A stretch of 64,000 nt of DNA, from positions 17,764-81,763 of the forward strand of contig NZ_PVNP01000214.1 of NCBI RefSeq assembly GCF_002993365.1, given 5' to 3'. The first letter of the stretch is position 1. Each line of letters begins with the position of its first letter. The position numbers and the translations under genes were made by a program. Shown one piece after another: positions 53,094 through 63,015 of the stretch. The notes beneath the pieces are model-generated. The model was not told the DNA's origin, did no database searches, and saw only the letters and a program-made list of their open reading frames with translations. Origin of the DNA: Marisediminitalea alba (GTDB lineage Bacteria; Pseudomonadota; Gammaproteobacteria; Enterobacterales; Alteromonadaceae).

Positions 53094-54536
53094 TTACTCC
53101 GCCTCATCGTCTGTTTCATCCTGCTCTTCAGACATCACGGCCCACATGTCATGCTCATCGGTATGGATGACTTCAGCCCAGACGTGCTGGCCGGGTGTCA
53201 CATCGTAAACGCCGTTTAAATGCACCACGCCGTCTACCTCCGGGGCATCAGCATAACAACGACCAACCGCGCCTTCCGCATCCACTGAGTCAATCACTAC
53301 CTGATATTCCTGACCAATACGTTGTTTCAGACGTTCTGCGCTAATCTCGCCCTGAACGGCCATAAAGCGGGCCAGACGCTCTTGTTTAACGTCTTCATCT
53401 ACCGGATCGGGCAGATCGTTAGCCACCGCCCCTTCAACCGGCGAGTAGGCAAAACAACCAACCCGGTCGAGTTGTGCTTCACGCATAAAGTCGAGTAATT
53501 CCTCAAACTCTTCTTCGGTTTCACCAGGAAAGCCAACGATAAAAGTGGAGCGAATGATGAGCTGCGGACATTCCTCGCGCCATTTTTTGATCCGTTCAAG
53601 CGAGCGTTCTGAACTACCCGGACGCTTCATTAATTTCAGGATGCGCTTATTGGCGTGTTGGAAGGGGATATCCAGATAGGGCAGGATTTTACCTTCGTTC
53701 ATCAGCGGGATAAGGTTATCTACATGAGGGTAGGGGTACACATAGTGCAGTCTTACCCACATGCCCATTTCGCCGAGCTTTTCACATAACTGTTGCAGGT
53801 GAGTTTTTACCGGCATGCCGTTCCAGAACCCGGTGCGATGCTTCATATCCACGCCGTACGCACTGGTGTCCTGCGAGATCACCAGCAGTTCGTTTACGCC
53901 GGCATTTTTTAAGCGCTGGGCTTCATCGAGAATTTCACCGATAGGGCGGCTCACCAGATCGCCGCGCATGGAGGGGATAATGCAAAACGTACAGCGATGG
54001 TTACAACCTTCGGAAATCTTAAGGTAGGCAAAATGACGGGGCGTTAGTTTAATGCCATGATCCGGAATAAGGTGTTCAAACGGGTTATGCTGCGGCTTGG
54101 GCAAGTGGTCATGAACCTGATTAACCACTTCCTCGTAGGCATGAGGGCCGCTTATCGCCAGTACATTGGGATGTACTTCACGAATTTCATCTTCCTTAAT
54201 GCCTAAACAACCGGTCACAATCACTTTGCCGTTTTCAGCCAGGGCTTCACCAATGGTATCCAGTGATTCCTGCACCGCTGCGTCAATAAAACCACAGGTA
54301 TTCACGATAACCAGCGCGGCATCATTATAGGTAGGTACTACCTCGTACCCTTCAGTGCGAAGCTGAGTAAGAATTCGTTCTGAGTCCACCAGGTTTTTCG
54401 GACAGCCGAGGCTCACAAAACCGATTTTTGCTTTCGCAGTATCAGAGCTGGATGTCGTTTCTGATTGCTGCTTTAACACCGCTTTAGGTCCTTCCAGTGT
54501 GGTGGTTTGTTTCGGGTCAAATTTTTCAACGGTCAT
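53094..54536 (-). CDS. rimO: Ribosomal protein S12 methylthiotransferase RimO
   Basis: RimO adds a methylthio group to Asp88 of ribosomal protein uS12 using two iron-sulfur clusters. The 480-aa protein has the N-terminal UPF0004 domain (FVSLGCPKNLVDSE, NTCGFID, GCLG), the radical-SAM motif CNHRCTFC (Cys178, 182, 185) and a C-terminal TRAM domain (from about 400). An N-terminal extension of some 35 residues and an acidic C-tail make it longer than E. coli RimO (441). Confidence 0.96.
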   Translation of the reverse strand: MTVEKFDPKQTTTLEGPKAVLKQQSETTSSSDTAKAKIGFVSLGCPKNLVDSERILTQLRTEGYEVVPTYNDAALVIVNTCGFIDAAVQESLDTIGEALAENGKVIVTGCLGIKEDEIREVHPNVLAISGPHAYEEVVNQVHDHLPKPQHNPFEHLIPDHGIKLTPRHFAYLKISEGCNHRCTFCIIPSMRGDLVSRPIGEILDEAQRLKNAGVNELLVISQDTSAYGVDMKHRTGFWNGMPVKTHLQQLCEKLGEMGMWVRLHYVYPYPHVDNLIPLMNEGKILPYLDIPFQHANKRILKLMKRPGSSERSLERIKKWREECPQLIIRSTFIVGFPGETEEEFEELLDFMREAQLDRVGCFAYSPVEGAVANDLPDPVDEDVKQERLARFMAVQGEISAERLKQRIGQEYQVVIDSVDAEGAVGRCYADAPEVDGVVHLNGVYDVTPGQHVWAEVIHTDEHDMWAVMSEEQDETDDEAE

Positions 54537-54580
54537 AGTGAGCTCTGATGGTGTGCGACGGCAGTTTCAAAAGGGCGCAG

Positions 54581-54609
54581 ATTATACCCAAAAAGATTGT
54601 TAAGTTCAC
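54581..54609 (-). promoter_or_regulatory. Promoter of rimO
   Basis: On the minus strand GTGAAC (54609-54604), a 17-base spacer and a perfect TATAAT (54586-54581) lie 45 bases before the ATG. Confidence 0.6.
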
Positions 54610-54937
54610 CCGGCGGGGGAGTCGAATAACAAAAATTACCGGTGATTTGGATAACAATTGGCGTCGCAAGAGGGTTAGATTAAGGCCATTCCGCCAAATA
54701 ACTGTATCCATGGTTTAAATGCGAAAACCATTAAGGGGAGTAAAGCGGTTTGTTGAACCCGGCAATATTCATTCTTGCCCGAGATGCGGCTGTGTTAAAC
54801 TGGCACAAATGCCTGCCCGCGGGATCTGCAAATGCAATCTGCCCGCGGTATAGTCAGGTTTGCTGTTACCGGCTGAAAGGCCCGGTATTAACGGACAGTC
54901 ATTTTTCTGGTCATTTTTCTGAATTTTTAAGTAGTTT
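54610..54937. other. Gene-free stretch upstream of DUF2919, with a 10-bp direct repeat
   Basis: No gene is evident. CTGCCCGCGG occurs at 54813-54822 and again at 54839-54848, 26 bases apart, each containing the palindrome CCGCGG. The spacing of two and a half helical turns could suit a dimeric regulator of the DUF2919 gene 90 bases downstream. Confidence 0.45.
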
Positions 54938-55426
54938 ATGATCCCTTTACCACTCAAACATTACGACGAAGCCGGCACGGTACTGCCGCCGCGATGGTTA
55001 TACTGGATGTTGGCAATAGCCTGTCGCGATCTGCTGCTGGTGGCGGCGTTTACCGCTATCCCGGCTGAGTCTGACAGGCTCTATCGTATTTTCTTTCCGC
55101 ACAGCGACGTATTATGGCTGCAAATTGCAGTGACACTACCTTTTCTGCTGGTGATCGTACTGATGAGCTTCAGGGAACATTTGTGGAAACGAGGGTATAC
55201 CGGCTGGCGTTTATTGATAAAGCCGCTTTGCACCCTGGGAAGTTTGTGTCAGTTGTTACTGATTGGCAGCTTTTTGGAGCGCGCCGGCTGGCAGTTTAAT
55301 GGTTATCTTGGTGCGGTGGCACTGCTGATGATTGCGTTGATGTATATGGTTAACCGCAGCCATCACCTGGCCATCATGTTACATGACTGGCGTCAGCCGC
55401 CAGTCAGGGAGCAGACAGAAGAATAA
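54938..55426 (+). CDS. DUF2919 (YfeZ-like) membrane protein
   Basis: The 162-aa protein has four membrane helices and the DUF2919 layout: a short N-terminal stretch YDEAGTVLPPRWLYWMLAIACRDLLL, then a FFPHSDVLWLQI segment and NRSHHLAIMLHDW near the end. The function is unknown. It is convergent with the next gene, one base apart. The start ATG has no strong ribosome site. Confidence 0.65.
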   Translation: MIPLPLKHYDEAGTVLPPRWLYWMLAIACRDLLLVAAFTAIPAESDRLYRIFFPHSDVLWLQIAVTLPFLLVIVLMSFREHLWKRGYTGWRLLIKPLCTLGSLCQLLLIGSFLERAGWQFNGYLGAVALLMIALMYMVNRSHHLAIMLHDWRQPPVREQTEE

Positions 55427-55427
55427 A

Positions 55428-55835
55428 TTACTGAGTGTTATTTGCCAGAGCCTGATCAAAGTAGGCCTTAACACTTACCTGGCTGTCATTAACCAAACGT
55501 TCATAACAAATTCCGGCAAAGGCGTAAGAATACTCACCCACATCCAGCACCACATAAGGCGCGGTTTTATCTGACTCGTCATACCGCCAGCTGCCGCCTA
55601 TCAGGCTACGCATAACTTCACCGATGTAAGCACCATAAATATTACACAGCGTGAATACCGCGTTATCTTCCAGGGCTTGATCCTTAAAGCGGTCGATAAA
55701 CGCCAGCAGCAGGTTGTCTACCATCTCAATACTTTCAGCGCTGTAGTCTAACTCAATGTTAAACATATCCCGACTGGTACCTACAGCGTCTTTCGCGCTG
55801 TCTGCCATCAGTTGTTCTAGTTCGTGTTGTTGCAT
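55428..55835 (-). CDS. Hypothetical protein, unrecognised (135 aa)
   Basis: The ATG at 55835 has AGGAG upstream; the reading could extend to 55946 but only without a ribosome site and into tcdA. The soluble acidic protein has helices and a short beta part with YGAYIGEVMRSLIGGSWRYDE, which faintly recalls DUF3806-type proteins; this is not firm. It follows tcdA by 61 bases on the same strand and may be cotranscribed. Confidence 0.7.
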   Translation of the reverse strand: MQQHELEQLMADSAKDAVGTSRDMFNIELDYSAESIEMVDNLLLAFIDRFKDQALEDNAVFTLCNIYGAYIGEVMRSLIGGSWRYDESDKTAPYVVLDVGEYSYAFAGICYERLVNDSQVSVKAYFDQALANNTQ

Positions 55836-55896
55836 AATGGCTCTCCTTTTGCGGTATTGTGCGCGAGCCCGCGTGAAATGTCGAGCCGCGTTACAC

Positions 55897-56670
55897 TTAA
55901 ATACCGGTGAGTTTATTGATAAGCCTGGCGGCGGCAAACATACCAAAGGAGGCCGTTACCATAACCGATGCACCAAATCCGGAAGCACAATCAAGTCGGG
56001 TGCTGCCGTCGTTAAGTGATTTATTGTGACACACTGAGCCGTCAGGCTGCGGATAGCGGAGCTGTTCGGTGGAATAAATGCACTCGATACTAAACCGGCG
56101 TTTGGGATTTTTTGAAAACCCGTAATTACGGCGTAATTCGTTACGTAGTTTTGCGGCCAGCGGATCCTGAATGGTTTTAGCCAGATCGGCACTGGTTATT
56201 TGCGTAGGGTCAACCTGACCACCGGCACCGCCTACAGTAACGACGGGTAATTTATTCCGTTTGCAATAATAAATAATGCTGGCTTTAGCCTTGATGGAGT
56301 CGGTAGCTTCAATGACTCCATCGTAATTGCCAGCCAGATGCTCCATAACCGTGTCCGGCGTAACAAAATCTTCAATCACATTCACTTTGCATGCCGGGTT
56401 GATTTGACTGATACGCTGTGCCATTACCGTAACTTTGGCCTGACCAACGGTATCATTCATGGCATGGATCTGGCGGTTGGTATTGGTAACACAAATGTCA
56501 TCCAGATCAATCAGGGTTATCTGACCTACGCCCGTTCTGGCCAGCGCCTCAGCACTCCACGAGCCAACCCCGCCAATGCCAATTACTGCGATATGCAGCT
56601 CGGCAATGTACGAGGTTTGTTGCTCGCCATATAGCCGGGCAACACCGCCAAAGCGTTGTGAATCAAACAT
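55897..56670 (-). CDS. tcdA: tRNA threonylcarbamoyladenosine dehydratase TcdA
   Basis: TcdA (CsdL) cyclises t6A in tRNA to the ct6A form using ATP. The 257-aa protein is of the E1/ThiF family, with IGIGGVGSWSAEALARTGVG, DLDDICVTNTNRQ, the adenylation Asp in EATDSIKAK and a C-terminal GFGASVMVTASFGM membrane-associated end. It is divergent from lhgO. Confidence 0.94.
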   Translation of the reverse strand: MFDSQRFGGVARLYGEQQTSYIAELHIAVIGIGGVGSWSAEALARTGVGQITLIDLDDICVTNTNRQIHAMNDTVGQAKVTVMAQRISQINPACKVNVIEDFVTPDTVMEHLAGNYDGVIEATDSIKAKASIIYYCKRNKLPVVTVGGAGGQVDPTQITSADLAKTIQDPLAAKLRNELRRNYGFSKNPKRRFSIECIYSTEQLRYPQPDGSVCHNKSLNDGSTRLDCASGFGASVMVTASFGMFAAARLINKLTGI

Positions 56671-56748
56671 TTCAGGCCCTTTTTGGTTGATGTTAATGAT
56701 GGGACGGGTACTATCGGGGTGAGTTTAGCATTTTTCAATAGAATACCC

Positions 56749-57951
56749 ATGTCTGAATGTGATTTTGCCATCGTCGGTGCCGGTATTATTGGTGCTGCGG
56801 TGGCTTATAAGCTGAGTCAGCGTCAGCCTGGTGCCCGCATTATGCTGTTTGATAAGGAAGGTGACTGTGCCGCCCATCAGACCGGGCGTAATTCCGGCGT
56901 GATACACGCCGGGGTTTATTATGCGCCGGGCAGTTATAAAGCCCGTTTTTGCCGCGCCGGGCTGGAGCATACCTTTGAATTGTGCAGGGGATTTGGTTTG
57001 CCCCATGAACAGTGCGGCAAACTGATTGTGGCAACGAGCGAAGATGAGTTACCCGCTCTGGAAGACTTATTCCATCGCTGTGTACAGAACGAACTCCAGC
57101 CACAGCGGTTAACAGCGTCTGAAATCCAGTGCCGTGAGCCAGCCATCAATGCTGTAGGCGGTTTTTTTGTCGCGCAAACCGGCATTACTGACTACAAAGC
57201 TATCACGGCTTGTCTGTTACAGCAGGCAAGCGCTCAGAGCCGGTGCCAGATCCATTATCAGCATAAGCTTGTGAGTATAGAGGATGATAGTGGCGGCGTG
57301 TTGTTACGATTTTCTTATCCGAGGGGCGAAACCACAGTCAGGGCGGCTAAATTAATTAACTGCGCAGGCATTTATAGTGACGAACTGATCCGGATGCAGG
57401 GGCTTGAGTGTGACTTCAGAATGCTGCCCTTTAAAGGTGAGTATTACCGTTTAAACCGCAAGTATGATGACATCACCCACCATCTGATTTATCCGGTACC
57501 GGATCCGGCGATGCCATTTTTAGGAGTACACTTAACCCGAATGATAGGCGGTTACACTACGGTAGGGCCAAACGCCGTGCTGACCACAGGCCGGGAAGCC
57601 TATAATAGTTTATTCAGCACTGATGCTGAATGGTTGCACCTGTTTGCCCACGGTGATGTGTGGAAATTGCTTTGGCGGTACAGACGTGCAGCCGTTAAAG
57701 AATTGTATTCGTCCTTGTCTAAAACACACTATGCCAGGCTGGTGAGCCGCTATTGCCCCGGCATTACCGCAGCAGACTTTTTACCTTATCGTGCTGGGAT
57801 CCGTGCCCAGGCAGTAGACAGTAACGGGGTACTTGTGCACGACTTTAAGTTTGTGGAATCTACCCATGCGCTACACGTTGGCAATGCGCCATCACCGGCG
57901 GCCACCAGCGCCTTACCCATTGCTGATGAGATAATTAACCGACTGTTCTAA
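56749..57951 (+). CDS. lhgO: L-2-hydroxyglutarate oxidase LhgO
   Basis: LhgO oxidises L-2-hydroxyglutarate to 2-oxoglutarate and feeds electrons to the quinone pool at the inner membrane. The 400-aa flavoprotein begins with the FAD dinucleotide motif IVGAGIIGAAVAYKLS, has GRNSGVIHAGVYYAPGSYKARFC and ends VGNAPSPAATSALPIAD. I chose ATG 56749 since it starts at the FAD motif; an in-frame TTG at 56683 adds 22 residues. Length is close to E. coli LhgO (422). Confidence 0.9.
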   Translation: MSECDFAIVGAGIIGAAVAYKLSQRQPGARIMLFDKEGDCAAHQTGRNSGVIHAGVYYAPGSYKARFCRAGLEHTFELCRGFGLPHEQCGKLIVATSEDELPALEDLFHRCVQNELQPQRLTASEIQCREPAINAVGGFFVAQTGITDYKAITACLLQQASAQSRCQIHYQHKLVSIEDDSGGVLLRFSYPRGETTVRAAKLINCAGIYSDELIRMQGLECDFRMLPFKGEYYRLNRKYDDITHHLIYPVPDPAMPFLGVHLTRMIGGYTTVGPNAVLTTGREAYNSLFSTDAEWLHLFAHGDVWKLLWRYRRAAVKELYSSLSKTHYARLVSRYCPGITAADFLPYRAGIRAQAVDSNGVLVHDFKFVESTHALHVGNAPSPAATSALPIADEIINRLF

Positions 57952-58047
57952 AACATAGAACAATCAATCCAAATGTTCCGTTAAGCCGTTTAGACAGATG
58001 TGTGTTCCACTTACCACGCATTCATTTACTTTACACGGGAGAGCATC

Positions 58048-58980
58048 ATGGGTTTGTTAATAGACGGCAAATGGCACGACAAATGGTATGACACCGATAA
58101 AAGCGGCGGTCGGTTTGAGCGTCAGGATTCGTTGTTCAGAAATACCATCGGTGAAGACAGTGAATTTAAGGCAGAAAGTGGCCGTTATCATTTGTATGTT
58201 TCTCTGGCCTGCCCATGGGCGCACCGCACTCTGATAATGCGAGAGCTTAAATCCCTTAATTCCCATATCGGTGTTTCGGTGGTAAATCCTGAAATGCTGG
58301 ATAAAGGCTGGAGCTTTTTGCCGCATAAGGGCAGTACCGGCGATACGCTCTACGGCCATCAGTATATGTATGAGATTTATTTACGTCAGCAGGCAGATAT
58401 TACTACTCGTGTAACGGTGCCGGTGCTGTGGGATAAAAAGACCGAAAAAATCGTCAATAACGAATCGGCTGAGATTATCCGGATCCTCAATACCAGCTTT
58501 AATGACATTACCGGTAACCACACCGATTATTACCCCGACACGTTACAATCTGAGATAGATGAAGTGAATCAATGGGTGTATAACGATATCAATAATGGCG
58601 TATACAAGTCAGGGTTTGCTACTGAACAACAGGTCTATGAGGAGGCGGTTAATGCGTTATTTGCTGCTTTAGATAAGGTGGAAGCTCGCTTGGAAAAACA
58701 ACCTTTCCTTGTGGGCGGAACGCTGACTGAGGCCGATATACGTTTGTTTACTACGTTAGTGCGCTTCGACGCTGTGTATCATGGCCATTTTAAATGTAAC
58801 CGTAAACAAATCAGTGACTATCCTGCCATGTTTAATTATATGAAGCGCATTTACCGGATGCCGGGCGTAGCCGATACAACGAATATGGAACATATTAAGC
58901 GTCACTACTATTACAGTCACACAATGATTAATCCTACACAGGTCGTTCCCGTAGGGCCCGATCTGTCTTTATGGAAGTAA
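58048..58980 (+). CDS. Glutathionyl-hydroquinone reductase (Xi-class GST)
   Basis: This 310-aa enzyme reduces glutathionyl-hydroquinones with glutathione. It has the Xi-class catalytic motif ACPWAHRT with Cys55, the N-terminal YDTDKSGGRFERQDS, and the C-terminal TLTEADIRLFTTLVRFDAVY. E. coli YqjG is the close relative (328 aa). The ATG at 58048 is preceded by GGGAGAG. It is followed after six bases by the pirin gene. Confidence 0.94.
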   Translation: MGLLIDGKWHDKWYDTDKSGGRFERQDSLFRNTIGEDSEFKAESGRYHLYVSLACPWAHRTLIMRELKSLNSHIGVSVVNPEMLDKGWSFLPHKGSTGDTLYGHQYMYEIYLRQQADITTRVTVPVLWDKKTEKIVNNESAEIIRILNTSFNDITGNHTDYYPDTLQSEIDEVNQWVYNDINNGVYKSGFATEQQVYEEAVNALFAALDKVEARLEKQPFLVGGTLTEADIRLFTTLVRFDAVYHGHFKCNRKQISDYPAMFNYMKRIYRMPGVADTTNMEHIKRHYYYSHTMINPTQVVPVGPDLSLWK

Positions 58981-58986
58981 AAAACA

Positions 58987-59820
58987 ATGACCAACCGAAC
59001 TATTAAGCAACTTGTTAGTGGGATGCCAACCCAGGATGGTGCAGGGGTAAGCTTAACCCGGATTATCGGCCAGCGTTTATTACCCAATCTTGACCCGTTC
59101 CTGATGCTCGATTTTTTCGGCTCGGATAAACCCGATGAATATATTGCCGGCTTCCCGCCGCATCCGCACCGCGGCTTCCAGACGGTAACTTATATGCTGA
59201 AGGGGAAAATGCGCCATCGGGATTCGGTGGGCAATGAAGGAATCATTGAAGATGGCGGTATCCAGTGGATGAATGCTGGTAAGGGCATTATTCATGAAGA
59301 AATGCCTCAGCAAACCGACGGCCTGCTCAAGGGCTTTCAGCTGTGGGTAAATCTGCCGGCCAAAGATAAAATGTCGGCACCCGGTTATCAGGATATTCAG
59401 CCTGACGAGGTAAAAACGGTGTCTGTGGGGCAGGGAATTGAAGCAAAAGTGCTGGCTGGTTCACTCAATGGTGTGAGCGGACCGGTTAATACTGCCAGAG
59501 TAAAGCCGCTGTTTACCGATCTACACTGGCTGGCAGATGCCTCGGCGACCCTCCCGGTTGCGGCAGGCCACAGCGCCTTTATTTATTGTTATGAAGGCAG
59601 CCTGGCCGTTAGCGGCGAGACCATTACCTGCGGCAAACTGGCAGTATTGAATGACGGTGATACGCTGGATATAACCAGCAGCGAAGCCGGCAAGGCGATT
59701 TTAGTTGCTGCTGCTCCGATTGGCGAACCTGTAGTTCAGTATGGTCCCTTTGTGATGAATACCCAGGCCGAAATTCAACAGGCCATTACCGATTATCAGC
59801 AAGGTAAATTAACCGCTTAA
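58987..59820 (+). CDS. Pirin family protein
   Basis: The 277-aa protein has two cupin barrels; the first holds the metal-site sequence FPPHPHRGFQTVTYML with the later HEE (IIHEEMPQ). Pirins may act as quercetin dioxygenases or redox sensors. It is very close behind the glutathionyl-hydroquinone reductase, so the pair probably forms a small operon dealing with quinones or aromatic compounds. Confidence 0.92.
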   Translation: MTNRTIKQLVSGMPTQDGAGVSLTRIIGQRLLPNLDPFLMLDFFGSDKPDEYIAGFPPHPHRGFQTVTYMLKGKMRHRDSVGNEGIIEDGGIQWMNAGKGIIHEEMPQQTDGLLKGFQLWVNLPAKDKMSAPGYQDIQPDEVKTVSVGQGIEAKVLAGSLNGVSGPVNTARVKPLFTDLHWLADASATLPVAAGHSAFIYCYEGSLAVSGETITCGKLAVLNDGDTLDITSSEAGKAILVAAAPIGEPVVQYGPFVMNTQAEIQQAITDYQQGKLTA

Positions 59821-60022
59821 AAAATGATAAAAAGAATAACTGGTTGACGGGAAATTAAACAATTCCTCGTCGACTAGTCTGTCCTGCCAATTTATTTCGA
59901 TAAATTACGTTGTGAATGTTGATTGCCCTGCAGTCCTTGATTAACATGGATTAAGGAATAAATAAGGGAATAAGCAGACAACCACTGCTTGTAATTCGCT
60001 CCCGCAATCAACAGGAACCAAC

Positions 60023-61435
60023 ATGAAACCAGTCGTATTAGCCGGTGGCTCTGGCAGCCGTTTATGGCCTAAATCCCGAGCAGCCCTGCCTAAGCAGTTT
60101 CTCGCTTTAACTTCAGAACAAACCATGTTGCAGGAAACACTGCAGCGCCTGGACGGCAGCAGTGCCGCTAATCCTATTGTGATTTGTAATGATGCGCACC
60201 GCTTCTTAGTGGCTGAGCAGTTACGCCAGATGGGCGGCGACCATGGTGGTATTATTCTGGAGCCTGTTGGACGCAACACTGCACCGGCCATAGCGCTGGC
60301 AGCGCTGCACGCAATGCAAACAGATGACGACCCGGTATTACTGGTACTGGCTGCCGATCACCTGATTAAAGACTCTGCCGGCTTCCAGGCTGCTGTTAGT
60401 AAGGCTAACGAGCTGGCGATGGATGGCAACCTGGTCACTTTTGGTATTGTGCCGGATCAGGCCCACACCGGTTATGGTTACATTAAGGGCGGTGAGGCCA
60501 TTGGTGTAGGCATGAAGGTGGATGAATTTGTCGAGAAGCCAGACCTGGCAACGGCACAACAATATGTCGATTCCGGTAACTACTTCTGGAACAGCGGTAT
60601 GTTTATGTTTAAAGCCAGCGTTTATTTGGCTGAGCTGAAAAAGCATGCACCTGAAATGTACAGTATCTGTGAGCAGGCGATTGCTTCAGAGAGCAAAGAT
60701 TTAGACTTTATCCGTATCGATCCTGAGATATTTGCGACCTGTCCTGACGACTCGATCGATTATGCCGTAATGGAAAAAACCGCACTGGCAGCCATGGTAC
60801 CGCTGGATGCTGGCTGGTCTGATGTAGGCAGTTGGTCGTCCTTGTGGGAAACCGCAGATAATAAAGACGAAAACGGTAACGTAATTGTTGGTGATGCGAT
60901 TCTTGAAGGCGTAAATAATAGCTATATTAACGCTGAGGAACGTTTGATAGCTGTAGTTGGTCTTGATGATGTGGTAGTGGTAGAAACTAAAGATGCCGTG
61001 ATGGTGGCCAACAAAAACAAAGTGCAGGACATTAAAAATGTCGTGAATAAGTTAAAGGCTGAACAACGCCCTGAATTCCAGTTCCATCGCGAGGTGTTCC
61101 GCCCATGGGGCAGCTACGATTCCATCGATAATGGCAAGCGTTTCCAGGTTAAGCGCATTACCGTTAAGCCGGGTGAAAAACTGTCGGTCCAGATGCATCA
61201 CCACAGAGCTGAGCACTGGATTGTGGTATCAGGTACTGCCAATGTGACCATCGGCGAGAAAACCCAGTTGGTTACCGAAAATGAATCGGTGTACATTCCT
61301 ATTGGTGATGTACACGCGCTGGAAAACCCGGGCAAAATTCCACTAGAACTTATCGAAGTGCAATCGGGGGCTTATCTGGGCGAAGACGACATTGTCCGTT
61401 TCTCTGATCGCTACGGCAGAACCGAGTCAAAATAA
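60023..61435 (+). CDS. manC: Mannose-1-phosphate guanylyltransferase/mannose-6-phosphate isomerase
   Basis: The bifunctional enzyme makes GDP-mannose from mannose-1-phosphate and also isomerises fructose-6-phosphate. The 470-aa protein has the nucleotidyltransferase motif VLAGGSGSRLWPKSRAALPKQF, FVEKPDLATA, and a C-terminal type II isomerase cupin (from about 350) with PWGSYD, QMHHHRAEHWIVVSG. It leads manB by 17 bases. The products feed capsule, exopolysaccharide or O-antigen. The 202 bases upstream hold no gene. Confidence 0.96.
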   Translation: MKPVVLAGGSGSRLWPKSRAALPKQFLALTSEQTMLQETLQRLDGSSAANPIVICNDAHRFLVAEQLRQMGGDHGGIILEPVGRNTAPAIALAALHAMQTDDDPVLLVLAADHLIKDSAGFQAAVSKANELAMDGNLVTFGIVPDQAHTGYGYIKGGEAIGVGMKVDEFVEKPDLATAQQYVDSGNYFWNSGMFMFKASVYLAELKKHAPEMYSICEQAIASESKDLDFIRIDPEIFATCPDDSIDYAVMEKTALAAMVPLDAGWSDVGSWSSLWETADNKDENGNVIVGDAILEGVNNSYINAEERLIAVVGLDDVVVVETKDAVMVANKNKVQDIKNVVNKLKAEQRPEFQFHREVFRPWGSYDSIDNGKRFQVKRITVKPGEKLSVQMHHHRAEHWIVVSGTANVTIGEKTQLVTENESVYIPIGDVHALENPGKIPLELIEVQSGAYLGEDDIVRFSDRYGRTESK

Positions 61436-61452
61436 GCTGAGTAAAAACAACT

Positions 61453-62910
61453 ATGACAACACCTATTACCTGTTTTAAAGCCTATGACATCCGTGGTGAG
61501 TTAAACACTCAGCTTAACGAAGAGGTCGCTTACCGGATTGGTTTTGCTTTTGCAGAAGAACTGGCAGCTAAGTCTGTGGTAGTGGGCGGTGATGTTCGTC
61601 TCACTTCCACACCGCTGAAGCTGGCACTGAGTGCAGGCCTTGTTGATGGTGGCGCAGAAGTCACTGATATTGGCATGGCTGGTACCGAAGAAATCTACTT
61701 CGCGACCAAACACCTTGGCGTGGATGGCGGAATCGAAGTAACCGCCAGCCACAACCCGATTAATTACAATGGAATGAAACTGGTGAAAGCCGGTTCGGTA
61801 CCAATAAGTGGCGATACCGGCCTGAATGCTATTAAAGACCGCGCCGAGGCGCTCGACAATAACTATGTGGCTGAGCGTCTGGATTTTTATGCCAAAGGTG
61901 CAAAAATCGACGCGGACGCCTTCTTTAATGGAAAAGCCCACATTGCTACAGACATCCTGGCAGAAAGCGGGAAATACCATCGTCACCTGAACATGGACGC
62001 GTACGTTTCGCACATTTTATCTTACGTTGATATCAATAACTTTACGCCGCTGAAAATTGTGACCAACGCTGGTAATGGCGCAGCAGGTCTGGCACTGGAT
62101 GCTATTGAGAAAAAATTACACGAAAAAGACGTGCCGATTGAATTTGTTAAAGTGCATCACAATGCCGATGGTACGTTCCCGAACGGTATTCCTAATCCTT
62201 TATTACCGGAAAATCGCGCCGATACCGCTAATGCGGTAATCGAAAGTGGCGCCGACTTTGGTATTGCCTGGGATGGTGACTTCGATCGTTGTTTTCTGTT
62301 TGACGCTGACGGTAACTTTATTGAGGGCTATTACATTGTGGGTCTGCTTGCTCAGGCGTTTCTTGATAAAGGACCAAGCAAAATTATTTATGACCCACGT
62401 GTGTACTGGAACAGTGAAGACATTATTAAGTCTGCAGGTGGTACGCCGATTAAATGTAAAACGGGTCATGCGTTTATTAAAGAGCGGATGCGCCTGGAAG
62501 ATGCTGTGTACGGTGGTGAAATGAGTGCTCACCATTACTTCAGGGATTTTGCCTATTGTGACTCGGGAATGATCCCCTGGTTGCTGGTGGCAGAGCTTAT
62601 CTGTACCCGTCAGAAGTCGCTGGCGTCTATGGTGAAAGAGCGTATCGAAGCTTTCCCGTCGTCGGGCGAAATCAACAGCAAGCTAAAGGATGCTGATGCA
62701 GCGCTGGCTCGGGTACTTGAAAAATATCAGCCACTGGCAGAGGTAATTGATGAAACCGATGGTATTGGCCTGGAATTTGGGAACTGGCGGTTTAATCTAC
62801 GTAAATCCAATACCGAACCGGTGATCCGTCTGAATGTTGAATCGAAAGGTGATATTGCATTGGTTGAAGAAAAAACCAAAGAACTGCTGGATTTGATCAG
62901 AGCGGAATAA
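61453..62910 (+). CDS. manB: Phosphomannomutase
   Basis: ManB converts mannose-6-phosphate to mannose-1-phosphate for ManC. The 485-aa protein has the start CFKAYDIRGELN, the phosphoserine loop TASHNPINYNG, metal loop WDGDFDRCF, specificity loop GGEMSAHHYF and phosphate site RKSNTEPVIRLNVES. It is somewhat longer than E. coli CpsG (456) through an insertion around 120-180. A group II intron begins 24 bases beyond its stop. Confidence 0.95.
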   Translation: MTTPITCFKAYDIRGELNTQLNEEVAYRIGFAFAEELAAKSVVVGGDVRLTSTPLKLALSAGLVDGGAEVTDIGMAGTEEIYFATKHLGVDGGIEVTASHNPINYNGMKLVKAGSVPISGDTGLNAIKDRAEALDNNYVAERLDFYAKGAKIDADAFFNGKAHIATDILAESGKYHRHLNMDAYVSHILSYVDINNFTPLKIVTNAGNGAAGLALDAIEKKLHEKDVPIEFVKVHHNADGTFPNGIPNPLLPENRADTANAVIESGADFGIAWDGDFDRCFLFDADGNFIEGYYIVGLLAQAFLDKGPSKIIYDPRVYWNSEDIIKSAGGTPIKCKTGHAFIKERMRLEDAVYGGEMSAHHYFRDFAYCDSGMIPWLLVAELICTRQKSLASMVKERIEAFPSSGEINSKLKDADAALARVLEKYQPLAEVIDETDGIGLEFGNWRFNLRKSNTEPVIRLNVESKGDIALVEEKTKELLDLIRAE

Positions 62911-62934
62911 GCCAGGCTTACTTTACTATTCAAT

Positions 62935-63005
62935 ATCGAGTAGGGTGAGGCGTCACCGCCTCATCCCTCTCACAGAACCGTACGTACGGGCCTCGTATAC
63001 GGCTC
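62935..63005 (-). ncRNA. Group II intron domains V and VI
   Basis: Domain V runs 63005-62975 on the minus strand: GAGCCGTA pairs with TACGGTTC, with the catalytic AGC triad in GAGCC, a CG bulge and a short distal stem TACG/CGTA. Domain VI follows, with GAGGCG/CGCCTC stem and an A seven bases from the 3' end, the likely branch point. Confidence 0.85.
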
Positions 63006-63015
63006 CTGTACTGGT

